From Gammaproteobacteria bacterium (GTDB lineage Bacteria > Pseudomonadota > Gammaproteobacteria > GCA-001735895): DNA of 14,032 bases. Where the stretch lies: NCBI GenBank assembly GCA_029288195.1, contig JARFPR010000028.1:1-14032 (forward strand), written 5' to 3'. The first letter of the stretch is position 1. The number at the start of each line of letters is the position of its first letter. Below the pieces are notes generated by a model. That model was not told where the DNA came from and searched no databases. It saw only the letters and a program-made list of their open reading frames with translations. The position numbers and the translations under genes are program-made. This document shows, in pieces, positions 1-6,647 of this stretch.

Positions 1-19
1 CGGCCCAATTTAACCCAGT

Positions 20-80
20 CAGAAAAAAATTGAGAGCAATTTAAAAAAAAACCATCGCAGGCCGCCTACCGGGCCAGGCC
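20..80 (-). terminator. Probable transcription terminator of the 88-3559 operon
   Basis: Read on the minus strand just after the stop of the dehydrogenase gene, this segment first has a GC-rich imperfect hairpin (about 60-80, GGCC...GGCC arms with an inner GCC/GGC pair). A run of nine T follows (43-51), then a second hairpin with 6-base arms AAATTG and CAATTT around a 4-base loop (27-42), running into seven T (23-29). Stem plus T-run twice in 60 bases fits intrinsic termination. Both stems are weak or imperfect on their own, so the exact end point is uncertain. Confidence 0.5.
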
Positions 81-87
81 ATTTGAT

Positions 88-1011
88 TCAGCCGAACCCG
101 GCTTCACGCTGACGAATTACCGCGCTTAGTACCTCGTTGTATGGCGTCGGTATGCCAAGTTGCTGTCCGAGTTCGACCGCCATGCCGTTGATCGCGTCAA
201 TTTCAGATGGGCGTTCAGCATGGTGGTCCAGCAACATCGATGGCCGCGCGCCGGGCATCTTGAGGCCGAACGCGGTAACATATTCAATCGGGTCGTCAAA
301 GGTAAAGACGATGTTCCTGGCCTGGCCCAGTGCATAGACCTCAAGCGCACAACCCTGCGCGATGGACCAGGTAGCCGGGTCGGCCATCAGCTCGCCCAGG
401 GTATAGTCGAACACAGTGCAGGGACCACTGAAGGCAACATTGCAGATGTACTTGCCCCAGATGAGCTGGTCGATATCCTCGAACGCTTTCGCATTGAAAC
501 CGGCTTGCTTCCAGACCCCGGTGATGCGCTCCAACCGCTCGGTTATGCCCCCGTTCATTTCACCGACGCGAATCAGGTTCATCGCGTTGTGATGCACGTG
601 ACCCGGCCCCTTCATCGACGCACCGAAGCCATCGGCAACACCGAGCAGGACCCGCTCGGTCTCCATAAATTGTGCGATGCGCTCCCCCGCCCCGAGGCCG
701 TTCTGGATTGTAATTACAACCGACTCTGACCCCATTAGTGACGCAATCGTTTTGGCCGCCGCACCGACACCCGAGGCCTTGGTCGCGAGTACATAGAGAT
801 CACAATCACCGACATCTTCTGCATCGGTGGTTGCGTTGATGCCTTGCACCAGGCGATCTCCGCTCGCACCCTCGACACGCAGGCCGGCCTGGTTGATCGC
901 GTCGACGTGATCCTGCCAGATATCCACCGCCCAGACCTCATGCCCGGCCTCGGCCATGAGCCCGGCATAGACGGAACCCATCGCACCGACACCAAATATT
1001 GCTATTTTCAT
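88..1011 (-). CDS. Ketopantoate reductase (ApbA/PanE) family NAD(P)-dependent dehydrogenase
   Basis: A 307-residue cytosolic oxidoreductase of the 2-dehydropantoate 2-reductase family, which reduces 2-keto acids with NAD(P)H. The N-terminus carries the Rossmann glycine motif GVGAMG (residues 7-12). The C-terminal helical domain has the WGKYICN segment with the family's catalytic Lys (Lys187) and Asn191, and the SEIDAING segment with the substrate-carboxylate Glu (Glu270). Length matches PanE-type enzymes. The start ATG overlaps the stop of the upstream MttB-family gene by four bases (ATGA), so it is probably translationally coupled and is the last gene of a three-gene operon. Many PanE paralogues do not make pantoate. 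The company of a methyltransferase-family protein and a membrane hydroxylase, rather than panB or panC, argues for another 2-keto or 3-hydroxy acid substrate. The family is certain; the substrate is unknown. Confidence 0.9.
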   Translation of the reverse strand: MKIAIFGVGAMGSVYAGLMAEAGHEVWAVDIWQDHVDAINQAGLRVEGASGDRLVQGINATTDAEDVGDCDLYVLATKASGVGAAAKTIASLMGSESVVITIQNGLGAGERIAQFMETERVLLGVADGFGASMKGPGHVHHNAMNLIRVGEMNGGITERLERITGVWKQAGFNAKAFEDIDQLIWGKYICNVAFSGPCTVFDYTLGELMADPATWSIAQGCALEVYALGQARNIVFTFDDPIEYVTAFGLKMPGARPSMLLDHHAERPSEIDAINGMAVELGQQLGIPTPYNEVLSAVIRQREAGFG

Positions 1012-2561
1012 TGCTGTTGCATCGCCTCCGCGGGCAAACGTATATCAAACCTGTTACGTAATTTCTGCTCCATTTCGACAGAAATATGCCGCGGATAATG
1101 TTGTTGCAGAATCTGCCGGGTACGTTCGCGCGCGACTTCGTGAATGTCCTTCGAGCCATCCGCTTCCCATTCGTCGATCGGGCGCCGGTCGCCGATCTCG
1201 GGATAAACAACATCGGTTTGCATACGTTGCAGGGTTTCCGGCTGGCCGAGAAAGTGACCGTCACCGTGCACCACCTCGTCTATTGTCGCCACCGCGAGGG
1301 CCGCCTCGCTAACCTCGATCCCGCTTAGCGATTTCATGATGCTGCCCAGCATATCGTTATCGACCACGTAACTTTCGAGCGCACAGCCCATCAGGCTCGC
1401 CTGCATGCCGCCAGCCTGGGTAATCAGGTTAGAACCGGCCTGGGCCGCGAGCGCTACCGTCAGGCATTTCTCGTAACCGCTTTGCGCATCCGCGGTCTTG
1501 CTATCGGTGGCGCCGGCAATGGTCGAGTTGGGTAAATCGTAGTAATTCGCCATCTGCGCGCTCGCCGCCATCGTGATTGCAGCTTCTCCGCTACCGCCAC
1601 TCATCGCGCCGGTGCGCAAATCGGTGACCAGTGGACGCGTGCCGAAGATGATCTTTGCCCCGGGATTGACCAGCCACGCGAAAATCATGCCGGACAGGGT
1701 CTCTGCAATGGTCTGCGCAACGGTACCGGCGATGGTTACCGGGCTCGACGCGCCCATCTGGCCGAAGGTATTCGAATGCAGCGGAATGCCGAGGCGCGCA
1801 GCCTCGGCCATCACTTCACAGGAATCGGCATCGAAGCGCATCGGCGGCACCGGCGGGTTGATATTGAGCGACAGGAAAGGACGTTGGTAAAAGGCCTCGC
1901 GTGAACCGGCAATGGTAAAGCACATTTCGGCGATTTCCTCGACATGCACAGCCAGAGACACCGACGAAAACACGTGCTTGCTGGTGCCGGCCAGGCAGGC
2001 GTAGGCGGTATTGATATCGAGGCTGTGCAGGTCAGGCATATCACGCGCCACCAGCGAGCGGCTGAAGAAATGGATATGTTCGAGGCTGTCGACCACGCGC
2101 GCGGCATCGTAGAGATCGCGTAAATTCGATTCTCGATAACGCCCGCTTTCCAGGTCCATGATCATCGGCGCGGCGCCCCCTGAACCGACGTGCACGCGCC
2201 TGCCGCCAAGCTGCATATCGTGTGCGGGATTTTGACCGCAGAGTTTGAAATCCCTGGAAAATCCATTGAGGGCACGATCGATTAAGTCCGCAGAAAAGTG
2301 CAGACGCCCGTCCGGGTCGAGGCTGCCACCTGCCGCCGTGACATGCTCGATGACGATAGCGGGAGCCTCCGACATGCCCACGTCCTGCAGTATCTTACGC
2401 ACTGCCTGGTCGACCACCGGCAGGTCCGCTTGATCCAGGGGTTGGTAGCGCCCGCCGACGATGCCACTTAATTGCCGCGGTTGCGGAGTTGAACCAGAAG
2501 CGGCAGAGGGTCGGCGGCGACGTTTTTTTCTGGCGCGCTGTTCGGTGTCAGATTCAGACAT
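1008..2561 (-). CDS. MttB-family (trimethylamine methyltransferase superfamily) protein, non-pyrrolysine type
   Basis: A 517-residue protein of the MttB superfamily, whose characterised members move a methyl group from a quaternary or tertiary amine (trimethylamine, glycine betaine, proline betaine, carnitine) to a corrinoid protein. After a basic, low-complexity N-terminus (about residues 8-30, rich in Arg/Lys/Ser/Pro) the body has typical family segments: a glycine-rich GSGGAAP stretch (about 126-132), the SGGSGEAA region (321-328), QAGGMQASLMGCALESYVVD (382-401) and the C-terminal HGDGHFLGQPET (432-443). The reading frame has no internal TAG, so pyrrolysine, the hallmark of true trimethylamine methyltransferases, is absent. 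Characterised pyrrolysine-free members act on quaternary amines such as glycine betaine. No corrinoid protein, corrinoid:folate methyltransferase or corrinoid activase is in the window. It starts 11 bases after the hydroxylase-like gene and overlaps the following dehydrogenase by four bases. Confidence 0.88.
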   Translation of the reverse strand: MSESDTEQRARKKRRRRPSAASGSTPQPRQLSGIVGGRYQPLDQADLPVVDQAVRKILQDVGMSEAPAIVIEHVTAAGGSLDPDGRLHFSADLIDRALNGFSRDFKLCGQNPAHDMQLGGRRVHVGSGGAAPMIMDLESGRYRESNLRDLYDAARVVDSLEHIHFFSRSLVARDMPDLHSLDINTAYACLAGTSKHVFSSVSLAVHVEEIAEMCFTIAGSREAFYQRPFLSLNINPPVPPMRFDADSCEVMAEAARLGIPLHSNTFGQMGASSPVTIAGTVAQTIAETLSGMIFAWLVNPGAKIIFGTRPLVTDLRTGAMSGGSGEAAITMAASAQMANYYDLPNSTIAGATDSKTADAQSGYEKCLTVALAAQAGSNLITQAGGMQASLMGCALESYVVDNDMLGSIMKSLSGIEVSEAALAVATIDEVVHGDGHFLGQPETLQRMQTDVVYPEIGDRRPIDEWEADGSKDIHEVARERTRQILQQHYPRHISVEMEQKLRNRFDIRLPAEAMQQQ

Positions 2562-2579
2562 GATCGCCTGATTCAGACA
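2551..2579. repeat. 10-base direct repeat spanning the hydroxylase stop and MttB-family start
   Basis: GATTCAGACA occurs at 2551-2560 and again at 2570-2579. The two copies cover the start of the MttB-family gene and the last codons of the hydroxylase-like gene. It may be coincidence or the trace of a small duplication that set the 11-base gene junction. Confidence 0.5.
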
Positions 2580-3559
2580 GTTTGCTTGCGCCGGTTACGC
2601 TTACGTTGTTTCTGTTGCAGGAGCGATTCCCGGCTGCCATCGTGCCAACTGCCAAACAGCTTATCGAAAGGGGTAGTGGTGTTGCCGTAGTTGAAATTGA
2701 AATACTGGTGATGCAGCTGGTGGTACCAGTCGCCCGTGCTGACGCGAAAATTACGCGTGATCCGAATGTAGTCGAAACCCGAATGTGAAAATGCGGGGCT
2801 GATTGCCTGGAACAATCCAGTCAATACGATAATTACTGGATGCACTGGAACAAACCACCACAGAACGAACAGGCTGAAGTAGACAGCATGTTCGAGCGGA
2901 TGCATCGAAATCCCGGTCCAGGGACCGGTATTGACGTTGCGGTGGTGTAATTCATGCGCCACCTTGTAAATCGGTTGCCAGTGCAACAGGCGATGAACAA
3001 AGTAGAAATGGAGTGTGCTCCAGAAAAAAACCGCCAGCAGGCCAAACACAAAATAGATCGGATGCTCGGCAATTGCGGGTATCGGCACCCTGCCATTGGC
3101 GTAAATCCAGTAAGTAATGACTTCGTAGAAAGTCCAGAATGAGACCCCGGAGACAATACACCAGAACATGTTGTCCTTGACCTGGTCTCCCCACAGGAAA
3201 GACTCGTTACCGGTCGCCAGCCACTTGTCATGGAATTTGTATTGCCGCTCCTGGGAGCGACGCAGGTAAAGCCACCAGTGCAAACCCCCGACAATCAGCG
3301 TCAGCAGGACTGCGTTACGCAGCCATATCAATGCAATCCAGCCCGGCTCGAATTCAGCCATGGTTGCCAGTGATGGCGTTAGCAAGTACCAGCTGACAAA
3401 AGCGAGACCGATGAAAAGGTGGCCCCAGGGAAACAACATATCGAAAAACAGCCATTTCAAAGCTGCTATGGGCCGCGGTGGCCAGAGGTAAAGCGGAGGT
3501 GTCCCTATCGTCGATTCGGGCTGGTAGTCGCCAGCAGGATTATAGGGTGATGTTGCCAT
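2573..3559 (-). CDS. Fatty acid hydroxylase / sterol desaturase superfamily membrane protein
   Basis: A 328-residue integral membrane protein of the sterol desaturase/fatty acid hydroxylase superfamily, which uses a non-haem di-iron centre and O2 to hydroxylate or desaturate lipid-like substrates. The histidine clusters that bind iron are all visible: HFYFVHRLLH (184-193), HELHH (202-206), a possible extra ligand region MHPLEH (219-224), and HQLHH (280-284). Hydrophobic segments lie around residues 35-60, 73-98, 130-150, 166-190 and 225-250, and the basic tail (KQRKRNRRK) is probably cytosolic. The start is preceded on the minus strand by GGAG eight bases upstream. It is the first gene of the minus-strand operon, with the MttB-family gene starting 11 bases after its stop. 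The natural substrate cannot be read from sequence. Bacterial members range from carotenoid and sterol enzymes to choline-lipid and alkylglycerol oxygenase relatives. Confidence 0.88.
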   Translation of the reverse strand: MATSPYNPAGDYQPESTIGTPPLYLWPPRPIAALKWLFFDMLFPWGHLFIGLAFVSWYLLTPSLATMAEFEPGWIALIWLRNAVLLTLIVGGLHWWLYLRRSQERQYKFHDKWLATGNESFLWGDQVKDNMFWCIVSGVSFWTFYEVITYWIYANGRVPIPAIAEHPIYFVFGLLAVFFWSTLHFYFVHRLLHWQPIYKVAHELHHRNVNTGPWTGISMHPLEHAVYFSLFVLWWFVPVHPVIIVLTGLFQAISPAFSHSGFDYIRITRNFRVSTGDWYHQLHHQYFNFNYGNTTTPFDKLFGSWHDGSRESLLQQKQRKRNRRKQTV

Positions 3560-3591
3560 AACAGAGTCTCCGCAACGGATACAATCAAATG

Positions 3592-3621
3592 ATTCTAGCG
3601 CCGTGTCGCCTTGCAGGTAAA
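3592..3621 (-). promoter_or_regulatory. Possible promoter for the minus-strand hydroxylase operon
   Basis: On the minus strand, TAGAAT (3592-3597) could be a -10 box. TTTACC (3616-3621), which matches four of six bases of the -35 consensus, lies 18 bases further upstream. It sits about 32 bases before the start codon of the hydroxylase-like gene. This comes from consensus matching only. Confidence 0.35.
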
Positions 3622-3673
3622 GACCTTAATGTGACAGTTTGCACGGCTTACCCCAAATAGATTTAGGATTTGA

Positions 3674-3702
3674 TTTTTCTCAGGCCAAAAGCTGCTTATA
3701 AT
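3674..3702 (+). promoter_or_regulatory. Probable promoter for the enoyl-CoA hydratase operon
   Basis: A perfect TATAAT lies at 3697-3702, in an AT-rich block, and would start RNA about 20 bases before the ATG at 3731. The best -35 at normal spacing is only TTTTTC (3674-3679). A better TTGATT (3670-3675) is 21 bases away, so an activator may be needed. The implied leader is very short, and no clear Shine-Dalgarno sequence precedes the ATG. Confidence 0.45.
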
Positions 3703-3730
3703 CCGCGCATCTCAATTTGCCGGCTGCCAC

Positions 3731-4549
3731 ATGAGTTTTGCAACCATAGAGCTATCACGGCAGGGTCCGGTCGCCCTGCTAGGACTGAATCGCCCGGACA
3801 AGCTCAACGCGATCAATGCGACCATGATCGACGAAATTAACCGTGCGCTCGATGAGATTGAAAACGACGACACGGCACAGGCGATTGTTGTCTATGGTAA
3901 CGGACGCGCCTTCAGCTCCGGATTCGATCTACAGGCCGGCGTCGCGGCGAACCGGACCACCGAGGCCGACTGGCGCGAGGCAATCGATGCCGACCTCGAG
4001 TTGATCATGCGTTTCTGGCATAGCCCAAAACCGACCATTGCGGCGGTGCACGGTTACGTGCTGGCCGGCGGTTTTGAAATTGCACTCGCCTGCGACATGA
4101 CCGTCTGTGACTCCGCGAGCCTGTTCGGTGAACCTGAGCTGCGTTTCGGCAGCAGCATCGTCGCACTATTACTGCCCTGGTATGTCAATCCAAAGCGCGC
4201 CAAGAAGATGTTGCTCAGCGGCCAGGACCGCATGAGTGCCGCCGAGGCACTCGAACAGGGCATCGTTAACGAGGTCGTAAGCGAAGGTGAGTTGATGCGG
4301 CGTGGCGTTGCACTGGCACGCGAAGTTGCTCTTATGGATCCTGACTCGGTCAGAATGACCAAGCAGGCCATTAACCAGACCTATGAAATCATGGGGCTTG
4401 GCAAGGCGCTGCGCATGGGCGCCGATACCTCGGTCCAAATCGAAACCCTCGAGACAGATCTACGCAGGCAATTCAACCAGGTACTGCGCAGCGAGGGCAT
4501 GAAGGCTGCACTGGCATGGCGTGAGGCAAGACTGGGCAAAGATGAGTAA
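3731..4549 (+). CDS. Enoyl-CoA hydratase/isomerase (crotonase) family protein
   Basis: A 272-residue crotonase-fold enzyme of usual length, acting on CoA thioesters in the cytosol. The first oxyanion-hole segment reads GRAFSSGFDL (58-67). The second is HGYVLAGGFEIALACD (107-122). Both glutamates used for water addition in classical hydratases appear to be present: Glu116 in GGFEIA and Glu136 in FGEPELRFG. True hydration of a 2-enoyl-CoA is therefore more likely than a purely isomerase or decarboxylase role. The start is fixed by the family-typical N-terminus (an ATIELS strand soon followed by LNRPDKLNAIN), although no strong ribosome site precedes it. Its last eight bases overlap the acyl-CoA synthetase gene, which presumably makes its CoA substrate. 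By context it could be a crotonobetainyl-CoA or acryloyl-CoA hydratase. Sequence alone does not decide. Confidence 0.9.
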   Translation: MSFATIELSRQGPVALLGLNRPDKLNAINATMIDEINRALDEIENDDTAQAIVVYGNGRAFSSGFDLQAGVAANRTTEADWREAIDADLELIMRFWHSPKPTIAAVHGYVLAGGFEIALACDMTVCDSASLFGEPELRFGSSIVALLLPWYVNPKRAKKMLLSGQDRMSAAEALEQGIVNEVVSEGELMRRGVALAREVALMDPDSVRMTKQAINQTYEIMGLGKALRMGADTSVQIETLETDLRRQFNQVLRSEGMKAALAWREARLGKDE

Positions 4550-6647
4550 GCATCGGCTAGATCCTTTGCTGAAACCCGCCAGCATCGCACTGGTCGGGGT
4601 CTCCGACAGGACCGATAGCCCCGGGCAGGTGCTTGCCAGGATGGTGATCGAATCGGATTACGCGGGCGAAGTCTACCCGGTGAATCCGCGTTACCAGAAG
4701 ATACTCGACCAGGTATGCTATCCCACCCTGGAATCACTACCGGTCAGGGTTGATCATGTCGTCATCGCGCTCGGCAACGCACACCTCGAAAGCGCCTTGC
4801 AGGCGACAATCGAACATGGTGCCGGGGCCGCAACTATTTACTCCAGCGCTGTTCTAGAACAGGACTCCGAGCCTGTTCTGCAACAACGCCTGGCGACGAT
4901 GGCAGATGCGGCCGGGCTGATGATCTGTGGTGTCAACGGCATGGGCTTTTACAGCGTCAGCCATAATTTGTATGCGGGTATCTTTCCGCGCGCCGCCGAA
5001 ATCATCAAGGGCGAGATCAGCTATATCGCGCAGTCCGGGTCCGCGTTTACCACGCTTTGCCACAACGGTTGCCGGCTTGGATTCAACCTCTGCGTATCCG
5101 CTGGCACCGAAATCACGACAACCGTAGCCGACTACATGGACTGGAGCCTCGAGCAAAGCGATACCCGTGTGATCGGTCTGTTTCTCGAAACGGTGCGTGA
5201 TCCCGGGGCCTTTGTCGCCGCGCTCGAAAAAGCGAATGCCCGCAACATTCCGGTGGTGATTCTGAAAATCGGCAAGTCGCCACTGGGTGCGGCGATGGCG
5301 TTGACTCATACCGGCGCAATTGCGGGCAATCACGCCGTGTTCCAGGCCTTGTTCAAACGCTACGGGGTAATCGAAGTAGACGACTTCGACGAAATGGCGT
5401 CGATATTGATGCTGCTGCAATCGGGACGTGAGGCGGCCGACGGTGGGTTTGCCGCCGCATTCGAGTCTGGCGGTTTCAGGGAGCTGGTTACCGATGAAGC
5501 CTTTGAACTCGGCATCGAGTTTGCAAAACTGGAAGATACGACCAGGCAAATACTCAAACAGAATCTCGATCCCGGGCTCAAGGCCGAAAATCCGCTCGAT
5601 GTGTGGGGCTCGCACGACCGTTTCGAGCAGCGTTTCGAGGCCTGCATGAATGCACTGATGCAGGATCCTAACGTCGCCGCGGGTGCGTTTATCAGTAACT
5701 TGCGTGACGGCTATTACCTGTCCGAAGCGATCTACCGGGTGGTCGAGGCAGTTAGTAAAAAGACCAACAAGCCGATAGCGCTGGCGACCTGTTATTCAGA
5801 CCTGGCAAATGCGACCCTCAGCCGCCGCGCACACGCGGCCGGGATACCGCTCATCGATGGCGCCCATGAAACCCTGCTCGCATTCAGGCACCTGTTCGAT
5901 TATCACAAGTTCAAGAGAAACGGCTCGAAAGCACCTTCGGTTGCCAGTCTTGATATCAAACAGGTTTCAACCTGGAAACAACGCTTGTTCGATCATCCTT
6001 TAGATTCACTGGGCGAAGCCGACGCACTTGCCCTGCTGAGCAACTTTTCGGTACCGGTGATCAGGCATGAAACGGTTTCTAACCAGCCAGAGCTGCTATC
6101 AGTGGCTGACTCGATCGGCTATCCGTTAGTCATTAAAACTGCCGAGCCCGGGATAAATCACAAAAGCGACAGCAACGGTGTCTTCATCAATATCAAGTCC
6201 GAACCGGATTTACTCGATCACTACAACGACTTGAGCGACCGACTGGGACCGACGGTGCTGGTCTCGCAAATGATCAACAACAGCGTCGAAATCAGTCTCG
6301 GCACGCTAAACGACTCCCAGTTCGGCCCTATCGTCATGGTCGCCGCCGGCGGCATACTGGTCGAGTTGCTTTCCGATCGTGCGGTTGCAATGTGCCCGGT
6401 TAGCCCCGAACAGGCCGACGAAATGATTGCCTCGCTCAAAGCAAATCGATTATTGCAGGGTTTCCGCGGCAAGGCGGCATCGAACCGTAAGGCCCTGATC
6501 GATGCCATCGTCGCGTTGTCAGTAATCGCATTCGAGTTCAAAGACAGTATTGCCGAAATCGATATAAACCCGGTCCTGGTTAACAATGAAGAAGCGCTTG
6601 CGGTAGACGCATTGATCGTACGCCGGAAATCCGGCAGCCCGTGCTAA
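4542..6647 (+). CDS. NDP-forming acyl-CoA synthetase (acetate-CoA ligase ADP-forming superfamily), single chain
   Basis: A single-chain enzyme of the ADP-forming acyl-CoA synthetase superfamily, which couples ATP to acid-CoA ligation through a phosphohistidine. I prefer ATG 4542 (701 residues) because the family's N-terminal LDPLLKPASIALVG begins right after it; a GTG at 4521 would add seven residues. Domains (4542 numbering): a CoA-binding Rossmann domain at about 5-130; a ligase region at about 140-290 with IAQSGSAF and the LTHTGAIAG segment, whose His256 aligns with the phosphorylated histidine; a second ligase domain at about 300-450; and an ATP-grasp domain at about 475-695 with INHKSDSNGV and AEIDINPVLV. 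The gene overlaps both neighbours, giving a tight hydratase-synthetase-transporter operon. The acid substrate is unknown. Characterised relatives include acetyl-, aryl- and pimeloyl-type synthetases and the DMSP lyase DddX, which also belongs to this superfamily. Confidence 0.88.
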   Translation: MSKHRLDPLLKPASIALVGVSDRTDSPGQVLARMVIESDYAGEVYPVNPRYQKILDQVCYPTLESLPVRVDHVVIALGNAHLESALQATIEHGAGAATIYSSAVLEQDSEPVLQQRLATMADAAGLMICGVNGMGFYSVSHNLYAGIFPRAAEIIKGEISYIAQSGSAFTTLCHNGCRLGFNLCVSAGTEITTTVADYMDWSLEQSDTRVIGLFLETVRDPGAFVAALEKANARNIPVVILKIGKSPLGAAMALTHTGAIAGNHAVFQALFKRYGVIEVDDFDEMASILMLLQSGREAADGGFAAAFESGGFRELVTDEAFELGIEFAKLEDTTRQILKQNLDPGLKAENPLDVWGSHDRFEQRFEACMNALMQDPNVAAGAFISNLRDGYYLSEAIYRVVEAVSKKTNKPIALATCYSDLANATLSRRAHAAGIPLIDGAHETLLAFRHLFDYHKFKRNGSKAPSVASLDIKQVSTWKQRLFDHPLDSLGEADALALLSNFSVPVIRHETVSNQPELLSVADSIGYPLVIKTAEPGINHKSDSNGVFINIKSEPDLLDHYNDLSDRLGPTVLVSQMINNSVEISLGTLNDSQFGPIVMVAAGGILVELLSDRAVAMCPVSPEQADEMIASLKANRLLQGFRGKAASNRKALIDAIVALSVIAFEFKDSIAEIDINPVLVNNEEALAVDALIVRRKSGSPC

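Noticed and set aside
160..729. 189-residue plus-strand open frame opposite the PanE-like gene
   Set aside because: It lies wholly antisense to a gene with clear motifs, has no recognisable domain, and is explained by the codon bias of the opposite strand.
1008..2561. Pyrrolysine-containing trimethylamine methyltransferase
   Set aside because: The frame contains no internal TAG, so the pyrrolysine hallmark is missing. Family-level naming only is justified.
4854..5615. 253-residue minus-strand open frame inside the acyl-CoA synthetase gene
   Set aside because: Antisense shadow of a well-supported coding sequence. Its translation is rich in Arg, His and Gly and shows no family features.
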